A DNA stretch of 18,965 nucleotides from assembly GCA_031422195.1 (NCBI GenBank), contig JANOPZ010000090.1:1-18965 (forward strand), read 5' to 3'. How positions within the stretch are numbered: position 1 is the first letter of the stretch; each line of letters begins with the position of its first letter. The translations under genes were made by a program, and so were the position numbers. Of this stretch, positions 7,921 through 15,093 are shown one piece after another. Under the pieces are notes generated by a model. That model was not told the origin of the DNA and did no database searches. It saw nothing but the letters and a program-made list of their open reading frames with translations. Source of the stretch: JALOTE01 sp031422195. GTDB taxonomy: Bacteria; Pseudomonadota; Alphaproteobacteria; Rhizobiales; Rhizobiaceae.

Positions 7921-7954
7921 ACAAAAATATGGGACAGTTTTCACTGCCCCATAT
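7921..7954 (-). terminator. Intra-operon hairpin/attenuator after the binding-protein gene
   Basis: Read on the minus strand, a 12-bp stem (ATATGGGGCAGT with ACTGTCCCATAT, one G-U-type mismatch) closes a GAAA tetraloop. It is followed by TTTTTG, counting the last stem base. It starts 13 nt after the binding-protein stop (7968) and ends about 53 nt before the ATPase start (7868). This is the form of a rho-independent terminator. In ABC operons such a site usually gives partial read-through and a stable 3' end, so that the periplasmic protein is made in excess over the membrane parts. Confidence 0.8.
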
Positions 7955-7967
7955 CCATTTTTGCAAA

Positions 7968-8954
7968 TCAGAAGGGATATTCTGCCATGTTGGCTTTGTT
8001 GACGTTTACGAAAGCTTGGCCGTAGATCACCTTGCCGTCGAGCGTGATTTTATTATAGCCCGGCAGACCAAGGTCCATACCGTCGGTTACGGTTTTGCCA
8101 TCCATCACCATTTGTGCAAGCACGTTCATGGCATAACCGGCAACGGATGGGTCCCAGAAACCGATGCCGTCGACAGCGCCGGTTTCAAGATATTGCCCGG
8201 CGATTGAGGGCAAGGATGTTCCAAAGACGCAGGTCTTATCAGCCAGACCGCGCTCTTCAATGGCAAGGCCAATACCGGCAACATCGGTTGAAGCCGAACC
8301 CTGCATGCCCTTAATATTCGGGAAGGCGCGCAGAACTTCCTGTGCTTTTTCATAGGCTTTTTGCTGGTCGTCAGCCGTTTCGTTTTTGTCGCCAACAAGT
8401 GTCATTTTCGGGAAATTGGCCTTTTGGTAAGCTATGCCGCCATCAACCCACTGGTTGTGCGTTTGTGATGTGAGCGAACCCACGAACACGGCGTATTCAC
8501 CTTCGCCGCCCATGCATTCGCCCATTTGTTTCATCAAATTGGCACCGAAATCTTCGTTCTTGAACGCTTCAAGATCATAATTGGTATTCACTTGGCTGGC
8601 CGCTTCATGGGTGATCACGGTGATACCGGCATCCATGGCACGTTTCAAAACTGGCTCGAGAGCTTCTGGTGACATTGGCACAACCGCAAGCGCATTAACC
8701 CCTTGCGCAATCATGTCTTCGATCAAGGCAACCTGCTGTTGCGGGTCAGCCTGTGCTGGCCCGGTCTGGAACGCATTTGCGCCCGTATCGGTGGCGTATT
8801 TTTTGACACCCTCTTCCATCCGGTTAAACCATTGGATGCCGGCAATTTTAACAACGGTCGCGATTTTTTTTGGTTCGGCAGAAATGCCCGGTACGACAAA
8901 AAAGGCAGTGGTCAAAGCAGCTGCTGTTGCTGCAAGCAAAAGTTTCGTTTTCAT
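7968..8954 (-). CDS. Periplasmic sugar-binding protein of the ABC importer (328 aa)
   Basis: Captures the sugar in the periplasm and delivers it to the CUT2 permeases. The precursor has a classic signal peptide: MKTK, a hydrophobic core, and a likely Sec cleavage after ISA26. The mature part is a type I (RbsB-fold) periplasmic-binding domain, with VVKIAGIQWFNRMEEG at the first strand, QQQVALIEDMIAQGVNALAV, and GSLTSQTHNQWVDGG near the second-lobe entry. The overall pattern is closest, by my recognition, to the rhamnose (RhaS)/AI-2 (LsrB) branch rather than to ribose RbsB, but the ligand residues do not match LsrB cleanly. ATG 8954 has GGGAG 6-7 nt upstream; a longer frame to 8996 has no signal sequence at its start. 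It is the first gene of the operon, with a terminator-like hairpin behind it. Confidence 0.93.
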   Translation of the reverse strand: MKTKLLLAATAAALTTAFFVVPGISAEPKKIATVVKIAGIQWFNRMEEGVKKYATDTGANAFQTGPAQADPQQQVALIEDMIAQGVNALAVVPMSPEALEPVLKRAMDAGITVITHEAASQVNTNYDLEAFKNEDFGANLMKQMGECMGGEGEYAVFVGSLTSQTHNQWVDGGIAYQKANFPKMTLVGDKNETADDQQKAYEKAQEVLRAFPNIKGMQGSASTDVAGIGLAIEERGLADKTCVFGTSLPSIAGQYLETGAVDGIGFWDPSVAGYAMNVLAQMVMDGKTVTDGMDLGLPGYNKITLDGKVIYGQAFVNVNKANMAEYPF

Positions 8955-9166
8955 GTTTCTCTCCCAAGTTGAAGCCCCTCTCCCGGGGGACAACATCGAT
9001 GGTACGATAAGGCGTCTTTTTGAAAACTCCAGCAGTTTTTTTGAAAAATGAAATCAATTATAAGGTAATGATTACAATAATTTACGCAGGTAGGCGCGCT
9101 CGCGCAAAGAGCGAGATTCAGTTCAAAAACGACCACATTTAATCTTCAATGCATTGCTATTATTCC
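8955..9166 (-). promoter_or_regulatory. Promoter/leader region of the transporter-dha operon
   Basis: This 212-nt gap must hold the operon promoter. On the minus strand TATAAT (9062-9057) is a perfect -10, though no good -35 lies 16-18 nt upstream, so an activator may be needed. Directly upstream is the perfect dyad GTAATGATTAC (9065-9075), flanked by AATTAT (9056-9061) and ATAATT (9077-9082), a likely operator. Near the start codon, CCCC/GGGG arms (about 8974-8989) could form a leader hairpin. No clear terminator for the upstream acoC-like gene is seen. Confidence 0.5.
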
Positions 9167-10390
9167 TTAGCCAGCTTGTTCCGGGCGGAGCCCAGTGGTG
9201 TTGAAACTATTGATGAGGCGCACGATAAACTCAGGCGCATGGGTATGCGGTAAATGACCGGCATCGCGCAAAAAATGCGATGCAATATTTTGGGGCAATG
9301 CCGCGCAATCCTGCCAGTTGATAATCTGATCTTTGAGGCCAAACACCGCAATGACGGGTATTTTCAAGGTATCTAATAACGGCCCAATATTAACCTGTTG
9401 GAAGCCGTCTTTGGCGGCACTCCCTGCGAGCGCAGAAATTGCAGGCCGCTGAACTATCAGTCTGTCACGTTCTGCAGCCAAAACTGCGTCAGACAGTGGC
9501 GCAGCTTCTAACAGGGCCAAGCAGTTTTTAAAGGCCGTCACACTGGATGCCGCCATCATGCCGTCCATGAAGTTGGCGTTGATTCGCGCGCCCAATCCGG
9601 CAGGTGCCAGCATCAGCAAACCTTTTACAGATATGAGTCGTAATTTTTGCAACTCAGCGGCAACTGATGCACCAAGCGCCGCACCCAAAGAATGCCCGAC
9701 AATGATGACATTTGTACCGGTGAGTGTTTGGCTTAAATGCTGTGAAATAATTTGAACAGCATCCTCAAAATCTTGTGCTTGTGGCAACAAGCCGCCATGT
9801 CCTGGCAGATCAATGTTGGCAATTTCGTGTCCGGCCTGCATCAGCCGCTGTGGCAAATCACGCCAGCCGCGGTGATTGTCAAACAAGCCGTGGAGCAACA
9901 CAACAGTTGTTTTACATTGCCCTTTCTCCACATCGTTCGCCGTAATCCGGCCATTGCGCCCAGTGCCAGAAACAGCAAACAAGGGAACATTCATTTGACG
10001 GGCCATCGCACGCGCAGCCGGGCTTGCAGCAATGCCATTTGCTGAAGCGGCCACAACAGGCTCGGGTTGACCTTGCGGAATGTAATTTATTTCAGGCAGA
10101 ATGTTGGGAACAGTTTTTGCAGTTCCCAAAACAGCAATTGCAGCAATAATGTGCGCTTCTATTTCAGCAATCGGCGCCTCCAACGCCACCACGTCACCCT
10201 CGGCGACCAGGTGGGCAAGCATAATACCGTCTTGTAACGCTGGCACTTCCACAACTGTCTTGTCAGTTTCAACTTCCAGCAAAATATCGCCACGCTTAAA
10301 TGCTGCATTTGGCGCGACGATCCAAGCTGTCACGCGTGCCTCTTCCATGGTTTCGCCGAGCCTTGGCAAATTAATTGTCAGGCGGCCCAT
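9167..10390 (-). CDS. acoC: Lipoyl/E3-binding/alpha-beta hydrolase protein, AcoC-like E2 (407 aa)
   Basis: Carrier (E2-like) part of a TPP-dependent dehydrogenase complex in the cytosol. There are three modules. A lipoyl domain spans residues 1-80, with the lipoylated Lys44 in EVETDKTVVEVPA. A peripheral subunit-binding domain (123-156: PAARAMARQMNVPL, then GRITANDVEK) is of the kind that docks E3 or E1. An alpha/beta-hydrolase domain follows from 161, with oxyanion loop HGLFD, nucleophile Ser234 in GHSLG, Asp354 and His379. The usual acyltransferase core with its HHxxxDG motif is absent. Lipoyl plus hydrolase is the form known for acetoin-dehydrogenase AcoC of pseudomonads; how acyl transfer to CoA happens is not evident. 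ATG 10390 overlaps the E1-beta stop by 13 nt with GAGG upstream; the frame extending to 10531 lies inside E1-beta. It is the last gene of its operon. Confidence 0.88.
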   Translation of the reverse strand: MGRLTINLPRLGETMEEARVTAWIVAPNAAFKRGDILLEVETDKTVVEVPALQDGIMLAHLVAEGDVVALEAPIAEIEAHIIAAIAVLGTAKTVPNILPEINYIPQGQPEPVVAASANGIAASPAARAMARQMNVPLFAVSGTGRNGRITANDVEKGQCKTTVVLLHGLFDNHRGWRDLPQRLMQAGHEIANIDLPGHGGLLPQAQDFEDAVQIISQHLSQTLTGTNVIIVGHSLGAALGASVAAELQKLRLISVKGLLMLAPAGLGARINANFMDGMMAASSVTAFKNCLALLEAAPLSDAVLAAERDRLIVQRPAISALAGSAAKDGFQQVNIGPLLDTLKIPVIAVFGLKDQIINWQDCAALPQNIASHFLRDAGHLPHTHAPEFIVRLINSFNTTGLRPEQAG

Positions 10391-11382
10391 GACGGTGCCT
10401 CGCGGGTCACAAGCCAAAGTGCCGTATCTGCAATCAGTGTTGCTGATGGAATGGAACTTTTCTCCAATTGGGGCGAAACCGGAATGGGAATATCCTCGCC
10501 ACCAAGGCGCAAAATCGGCTCTTCCAACCAATCAAAACAAAGCTCTGAAAGCCGCGCGGAAACATCAGATGCAACAGAGCCGGTCACGCCCGCTTCCGTG
10601 ACAATCAGCGCACGTCGGTTACGTTTAATGCTTTCGACCAGTGGCGCCTCATTCATCGGGTTCAAGCATCGCAAATCGATAACTTCAACGGAAACGCCGC
10701 GACTGGCCAGCGCCTCAGCGGCGATCAGGCTTTCATGCAGCATACGGCTATACGTAATTAAAGTGAGATCATGGCCTTGGCGGCGAATAACGGGTTCGCC
10801 CCAAGCCCCATCTGCAACATCGACATTGAGCGGGCCTTTCATAGTATAAAGACCCTTATGCTCAATCACCACAACCGGATCAGGGTCGGCAAGTGCACCG
10901 CGCAAAAGATGGTAGGCGTCGTTAACCGTCGCCGGCATCACCAGACGAAGGCCGGGCACGTGGTGCACCCACGCTTCTAAACTTTGCGAATGCTGCGCCG
11001 CTGCTGAACGGCCTGTACCACCTTGCGTGCGCAGAACGAGAGGCACACCGATTTGCCCGCCGAACATATAGCGGCTTTTGGCTGCCTGATTGGCCAATTG
11101 GTCCATGACCATACCGATGAAATCAACATACATCAGTTCAGCAACCGGCTTTAGGCCGGTCATCGCAGCACCGATTGCTGCACCCACAATGGCCGGCTCA
11201 GAAATTGGCGCATCGATCACGCGATTTTCGCCATAAATATCAATCAGCCCCTTGGTGACGCCATAAGCCCCGCCATAAAGACCAACCTCTTCGCCGATCA
11301 AAATGACATTTTCATCATCGCGCATAGCATCATGCAGCGCCTGCCGGATGGCATCACGGTATGTGGTTTCAACAGCAGCCAT
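10378..11382 (-). CDS. acoB: TPP-dependent dehydrogenase E1 beta subunit (AcoB/PdhB-like, 334 aa)
   Basis: Beta half of the heterotetrameric E1 that decarboxylates 2-oxo acids or cleaves acyloins with thiamine diphosphate and hands the acyl group to lipoyl-AcoC. It shows the E1-beta hallmarks: TTYRDAIRQAL at the start, IGEEVGLYGGAYGVTKGL, and DAPISEPAIVGAAIG, where Glu62 is the TPP-activating glutamate. GGTGRSAAAQHSQS (with His131), and the C-terminal transketolase domain with LRCLNPM and VTEAGVTGSVASDV, complete the set. Length matches the family (about 325-340 aa). Its start shares one base with the alpha-subunit stop (TGATG), and AAGGGCGG precedes it. Acetoin-type E1 rather than pyruvate dehydrogenase is suggested mainly by the AcoC-type partner; the true substrate may be a sugar-derived acyloin. 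Confidence 0.9.
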   Translation of the reverse strand: MAAVETTYRDAIRQALHDAMRDDENVILIGEEVGLYGGAYGVTKGLIDIYGENRVIDAPISEPAIVGAAIGAAMTGLKPVAELMYVDFIGMVMDQLANQAAKSRYMFGGQIGVPLVLRTQGGTGRSAAAQHSQSLEAWVHHVPGLRLVMPATVNDAYHLLRGALADPDPVVVIEHKGLYTMKGPLNVDVADGAWGEPVIRRQGHDLTLITYSRMLHESLIAAEALASRGVSVEVIDLRCLNPMNEAPLVESIKRNRRALIVTEAGVTGSVASDVSARLSELCFDWLEEPILRLGGEDIPIPVSPQLEKSSIPSATLIADTALWLVTREAPSWAA

Positions 11383-12425
11383 CAGCGCCGCCCTTCGCTT
11401 AAAATAGCAGACAAGCGGGCCGCTTGCGGGCGCGGTTGCAGTGTTGACGGGTCAAACACATCTCCAAACATGGTCGCCAGTGCGGGGCTTGGCGTTGAAA
11501 TTGCATGGGCCAAAGCAATGTCCATTTCAGCGCCAATTTCGGTGTCTATTTGGTCGAGGTCGGCAATAGATGCCAAATTCAGGTCACTGACATTTTTGCG
11601 TGCGCGCAAAAGCGGGTCGCGGTTGCGGCCTTCCGCTTCTTCTTCAACTGTCCGGTATGGGCTTTTGTCCATCCGGGCATGGCCATAAAAGCGGTAGGCA
11701 TCAATTTCAAGAAAGCCAGGCGTGCCGCTGCGTGCAGCATTTGCAATTTGGCTCGCGGCTTCATAAACCGCTTCAACATCCACGCCATCCACGCGGGCGG
11801 CATTGAGGCCAAAAGCCTCGGCGCGAGCTACGAAATCCAATTTTCCAGCTGAGCGGTCAACGCGCGTTCCCATGCCATATTGGTTGTTGATGCAGCAAAA
11901 CACGACCGGCAGGCGCCAAAGCGCAGCCATATTCATAGCTTCATACAAAATGCCTTGGCTCATTGCGCCATCGCCAAAAAAAGCCACTGAGATCTGAGGT
12001 GTTTTACGGTTGCGATAGGTGAGGCCTGCGCCGACAATATGCGGAACGCCGCCGCCAACAATCGCGTTCGCGCCGAGATGGCCAAGTGCGCGATCGGCAA
12101 TATGCATCGAGCCGCCCTTGCCGCGGCAATACCCATCTTCCTTACCGGCGATCTCTGCCATCATACGCGACGGGTCAGCGCCGCGCCCGATAAATACGCC
12201 GTGTCCGCGATGATGTGTGGTGAAGCTATCGCCCGGCTGCATGGCGTCGGTCATGCCAACGACAGCCTCTTCGCCGATGGATAAATGCAGCATCGAGCCT
12301 GCGCTTTCGCCCTTCAAAAACAATTCGCCCACGCGCTCTTCAAATGAACGGATCCGCCGCATGGTTTGATAGCGCCCTAAGGGCGCAGAGTTGGACATTT
12401 GCAGAGTTTGGGCGGTTGCGGTCAT
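11382..12425 (-). CDS. acoA: TPP-dependent dehydrogenase E1 alpha subunit (AcoA/PdhA-like, 347 aa)
   Basis: Alpha half of the E1 enzyme; it holds the TPP diphosphate. The TPP/Mg motif runs from GDGAMSQG (151-158) to CINNQYG (NN at 180-181), the standard GDG-x(~27)-NN pattern. Other family features are HLSIGEEAV, the histidine-rich THHRGHG (70-76), RGKGGSMH, and the loop YRFYGHARMDKSPYR. ATG 12425 overlaps the kinase stop by ATGA and has AGAGG 8 nt upstream; the frame to 12473 only reads back into the kinase gene. Coupling to an FGGY sugar kinase is unusual for pyruvate or acetoin dehydrogenase genes, and suggests the complex works on a sugar breakdown product. No E3 gene follows, so dihydrolipoyl dehydrogenase must come from another complex. 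Confidence 0.92.
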   Translation of the reverse strand: MTATAQTLQMSNSAPLGRYQTMRRIRSFEERVGELFLKGESAGSMLHLSIGEEAVVGMTDAMQPGDSFTTHHRGHGVFIGRGADPSRMMAEIAGKEDGYCRGKGGSMHIADRALGHLGANAIVGGGVPHIVGAGLTYRNRKTPQISVAFFGDGAMSQGILYEAMNMAALWRLPVVFCCINNQYGMGTRVDRSAGKLDFVARAEAFGLNAARVDGVDVEAVYEAASQIANAARSGTPGFLEIDAYRFYGHARMDKSPYRTVEEEAEGRNRDPLLRARKNVSDLNLASIADLDQIDTEIGAEMDIALAHAISTPSPALATMFGDVFDPSTLQPRPQAARLSAILSEGRR

Positions 12426-13921
12426 GTTTTTGCCTCTTCGCGCAAACCGGCCAAAGCGCCGTAAGCTGCGCAATAACGTGCATAAATCGGCGCATAATCA
12501 GCATGGGTGGCCATGTTTGGCGTTACGGTGGCAGCAACACGCACCATTGAGGCACACGCGCTTTCAATCGTTGGATAATGGCCTGCACCAACAGCGGCAA
12601 GAATTGCAGACCCTAAAGCGCAAGCCTCCGTTTCTTCGGTGAGCAACAATGGCAGGCCTAAAGTATCGGCATGGACTTGCAACCAAAACGGTGAACGTGT
12701 TGCGCCCCCTGCCACCACAATGCGTTTTGCGTCAAACGCGTCGCCAAAGGTTTCGACGATAAGCCTTGTTCCAAAACACACACTTTCAATCAGCGCGCGA
12801 TAGAAGTGGGCTGGAGTGTGCTTCAGCGTGAGGCCCGTTATCGCACCGCGTGCCAAAGCATCCGTATGCGGGGTTCGATTGCCTTGAAAATGATCAACCG
12901 CCAGCAGGCCCTCTGCACCGGGCGGAAGGGCGGCCGCTTCTGCGTTAAGTTGGTCAAACTCCATATGCGCGGCAAAATTGCGCTTAAACCACGCAATAAT
13001 CGAGCCCGTTGAGGTTTGCCCGCCTTCTATCACCGGTTTGCCGGGATAGACGCAATCCTGATAGGTGCCCCATACGCCGCGCGCATTGATTGACTTTCCT
13101 GCAACACCCAGATGCAAATGCGATGACCCGGTGATCAAAGCCAAATCGCCGGGCTCAGTGACCCCAAGGCCAATCATACCAATGAAAGCGTCCGCTCCGC
13201 CTTGCACAACGGGCGTTCCAGCATTGAGGCCCAAATGCGCTGCTGCTGCTTGCGTTAAAGGCCCGACAACTTTGCCGGGCGCAATAATCTCTTGAGGCCA
13301 AAGCTCCAGTAATCTTGAAAGGCCCAACGTTTCAAGCATCGACACCGGCCAACCATTATGTTCGGTTTGGTAATGCCAGCGCATTGTAATGTTATTGAGT
13401 GAAGCGACCCATTTGCCGGTTAGTTTCAGTGTCATGTAATCTTGGTATTCACCAATCATTGCGGCTTGATCAAAAACTTGCGGCTGGTTACGTTTCATCC
13501 AGAGCGCTTTTGGCAGCATCCATTCCGGAGACACAGGGCCATGGCCACCGCCGTTAATGCGCAAAGCCGCATCGCCGCACGCTGCAATATCAGCGGCTTC
13601 ACGGTGGGCGCGAACATCCATCCATAAAAGCGCGGGGCGCAGTGGCAATCCGTCTTTATCCAAAGCAATGACAGTGCAGCTGGTCGTATCGCATGCAATG
13701 GCTGAAATCTGGTCGGGGCTAATGTTAGAAACCGCCAGCGCCTCGCGCACAGCGATGCCAGCTGCCTGCCACCAATCCTCCGGCTGTTGCTCAGCTTGGC
13801 CGGGTTCGGGAAATTGTGTGGCATAAGCACCTTTGCCAATACCCTGCGAGCGACCCGACAAATCGAAAATATGCGCGCGCAAACCTTCAGTTCCGCCATC
13901 TATGCCGATCACATAATTCAT
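12422..13921 (-). CDS. FGGY-family carbohydrate kinase, ribulokinase-like (499 aa)
   Basis: Predicted ATP-dependent kinase for a ketose or sugar alcohol in the cytosol. The N-terminal ATPase-fold domain starts YVIGIDGGTEGLRAHIFD (phosphate-1 loop, residues 3-20). It continues with ALLWMDVRAHREA, a motif like the WMDHRA of ribulokinases. The catalytic Asp is Asp244 in VVQGGADAFIG. The adenosine loop is VVAGGATRSPFWLQVHAD, followed by EACALGSAILA. Length is normal for FGGY kinases (480-550 aa). ATG 13921 has AAGGG 6 nt upstream, and a second ATG at 13945 in frame is possible. It is the first gene of the operon with the E1/E2 genes, and divergent from a SorC regulator. The substrate is not known; the adjoining C3-epimerase argues for a ketose. 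A role like LsrK is conceivable but not supported by any specific residue. Confidence 0.9.
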   Translation of the reverse strand: MNYVIGIDGGTEGLRAHIFDLSGRSQGIGKGAYATQFPEPGQAEQQPEDWWQAAGIAVREALAVSNISPDQISAIACDTTSCTVIALDKDGLPLRPALLWMDVRAHREAADIAACGDAALRINGGGHGPVSPEWMLPKALWMKRNQPQVFDQAAMIGEYQDYMTLKLTGKWVASLNNITMRWHYQTEHNGWPVSMLETLGLSRLLELWPQEIIAPGKVVGPLTQAAAAHLGLNAGTPVVQGGADAFIGMIGLGVTEPGDLALITGSSHLHLGVAGKSINARGVWGTYQDCVYPGKPVIEGGQTSTGSIIAWFKRNFAAHMEFDQLNAEAAALPPGAEGLLAVDHFQGNRTPHTDALARGAITGLTLKHTPAHFYRALIESVCFGTRLIVETFGDAFDAKRIVVAGGATRSPFWLQVHADTLGLPLLLTEETEACALGSAILAAVGAGHYPTIESACASMVRVAATVTPNMATHADYAPIYARYCAAYGALAGLREEAKT

Positions 13922-13971
13922 ACGCGCCCTTCCCGTGCCCTTCATTCTCGTTCAATGCCGCTCCTTACTTT

Positions 13972-14029
13972 TGCTGCATTGCGATTGAAATGCTGCAATG
14001 CACATATGTGAAGTTGTTGCACTTTTGTG
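13972..14029. promoter_or_regulatory. Clustered repeats in the kinase/regulator divergent promoter
   Basis: Two motif pairs recur at 19-bp spacing. TGCTGCATTGC (13972-13982) and TGCTGCAATGC (13991-14001) form one pair; their GCATTGC/GCAATGC parts are also inverted around 12 nt. CACATATGTG (14001-14010, perfect dyad) and CACTTTTGTG (14020-14029) form the other, both CAC-N4-GTG. This layout, roughly two helical turns apart, fits binding of the tetrameric SorC-family protein encoded next door. Confidence 0.5.
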
Positions 14030-14036
14030 ATATCCA

Positions 14037-14065
14037 TTGACGCGGGCCTTGGTCAAGGGAATAAT
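14037..14065 (+). promoter_or_regulatory. Candidate promoter of the SorC-type regulator operon
   Basis: TTGACG (14037-14042) and AATAAT (14060-14065) are separated by exactly 17 nt, a good sigma-70-like pair. The spacer contains the inverted repeat CCTTG-GT-CAAGG (14047-14058), well placed for a repressor. The leader to the ATG at 14137 would be about 65 nt. Confidence 0.5.
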
Positions 14066-14136
14066 GCCGCGATATTTCAAATGGTTTTGCCGTATGTTTT
14101 GCCCCAGATTACCCGCCCCAATTGCCGGTCAACACA

Positions 14137-15093
14137 ATGAATGATGATATTATTCAAGCCGCTTGGCTTTATCACGTCGGGCAAATGAACCAGGAACAGG
14201 TCAGCCAACATTTAGGTATTTCGCGGTTTCGAGTGCTGCGCATGCTTGCCGATGCCCATGAGCTTGGCTTGGTACGGATTTCAATTGAGCATAAGACCAC
14301 CCAGACTTTGAAACTTGCAGATGATTTACGAGCAAAATTTGGCTTGAAAGAGGTGCAAGTTGCGCCCGATACCGGTGGCAATGATGCCGCTGCACGCCAA
14401 AGCGTTGGCATATTGGCAGCAGGCTTTTTAAGCCGCATCGGCAAAACAGACAGCAAAAAGCCAATAACCATCGGTGTTGGCTGGGGACGCACAGTTGCAG
14501 CAATGGCAGATGCCCTAACCGGCCTTCGAAACCCTGATTTGTGCTTTGTTTCGCTCATGGGTTCCATGACGCGCACTTCTGCCACCAGCCCATCAGATGT
14601 GTGCGCGCGTTTGGCGCAGCTGACGCAAGGCAGTGCTATGTTCATGCCTGCGCCGTTTTTGGCAGACAGCGCGGCAGATGCTCAATTGATTTTATCGCAG
14701 CGCCTCGTTCGCGAAACCATGGTTGCCGCGCGTGCCGCCAGCCATGCTATTATCAGCGTTGGCGAATGCACCCCGGGCTCGCTGCTCCAAACCAGCGGTA
14801 TTTTGACAGAGGCGGAAGTGGCGGAGCTGAACAATGCGGGCGCTGTTGCAGACACAACGGGAAAGTTTTTCCGTGACAATGGTTCCCTGGCCGAAACAGA
14901 TTTGAATCAGCGTGCGCCATCTATTGATCTGGATGATTTGAAGCGCTGCGATGTCATGATGATTGCTGCTGGAGCCGGGAAAACCCGTGCGCTTAACGCA
15001 GTGCTGCTCGCTGGCTTTGTTGACCGTTTGATTGTTGACGTGCATCTTGCTGCAGCATTGATGGGCAACGCCCAAACAGGGGAAGTGCAATGA
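14137..15093 (+). CDS. SorC-family sugar-binding transcriptional regulator (318 aa)
   Basis: DNA-binding regulator that senses a sugar phosphate or related effector. The N-terminal helix-turn-helix is at about 19-44 (QEQVSQHLGISRFRVLRMLADAHELGLVRI). It is followed by the DeoR/SorC-type effector domain, with the characteristic ITIGVGWGRTVAAM, SLMGSMTRTSATSPSDVC, and a late VMMIAAGAGKTRALNAVLLAGFVDRLIVD. Length fits the family (about 310-330 aa). This family includes LsrR and SorC, and typically responds to a phosphorylated product of the kinase it controls. ATG 14137 is preferred; a TTG at 14122 is possible and neither has a strong ribosome-binding site. It is divergent from the kinase-acoABC operon, and its stop overlaps the epimerase start (ATGA). 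Confidence 0.92.
   Translation: MNDDIIQAAWLYHVGQMNQEQVSQHLGISRFRVLRMLADAHELGLVRISIEHKTTQTLKLADDLRAKFGLKEVQVAPDTGGNDAAARQSVGILAAGFLSRIGKTDSKKPITIGVGWGRTVAAMADALTGLRNPDLCFVSLMGSMTRTSATSPSDVCARLAQLTQGSAMFMPAPFLADSAADAQLILSQRLVRETMVAARAASHAIISVGECTPGSLLQTSGILTEAEVAELNNAGAVADTTGKFFRDNGSLAETDLNQRAPSIDLDDLKRCDVMMIAAGAGKTRALNAVLLAGFVDRLIVDVHLAAALMGNAQTGEVQ

Noticed and set aside
9097..9115. CGCTC/GAGCG or CTCGC/GCGAG hairpin as a terminator for the acoC-like gene
   Set aside because: Two mutually exclusive 5-bp stems and no T run downstream on the minus strand, so not a convincing terminator.
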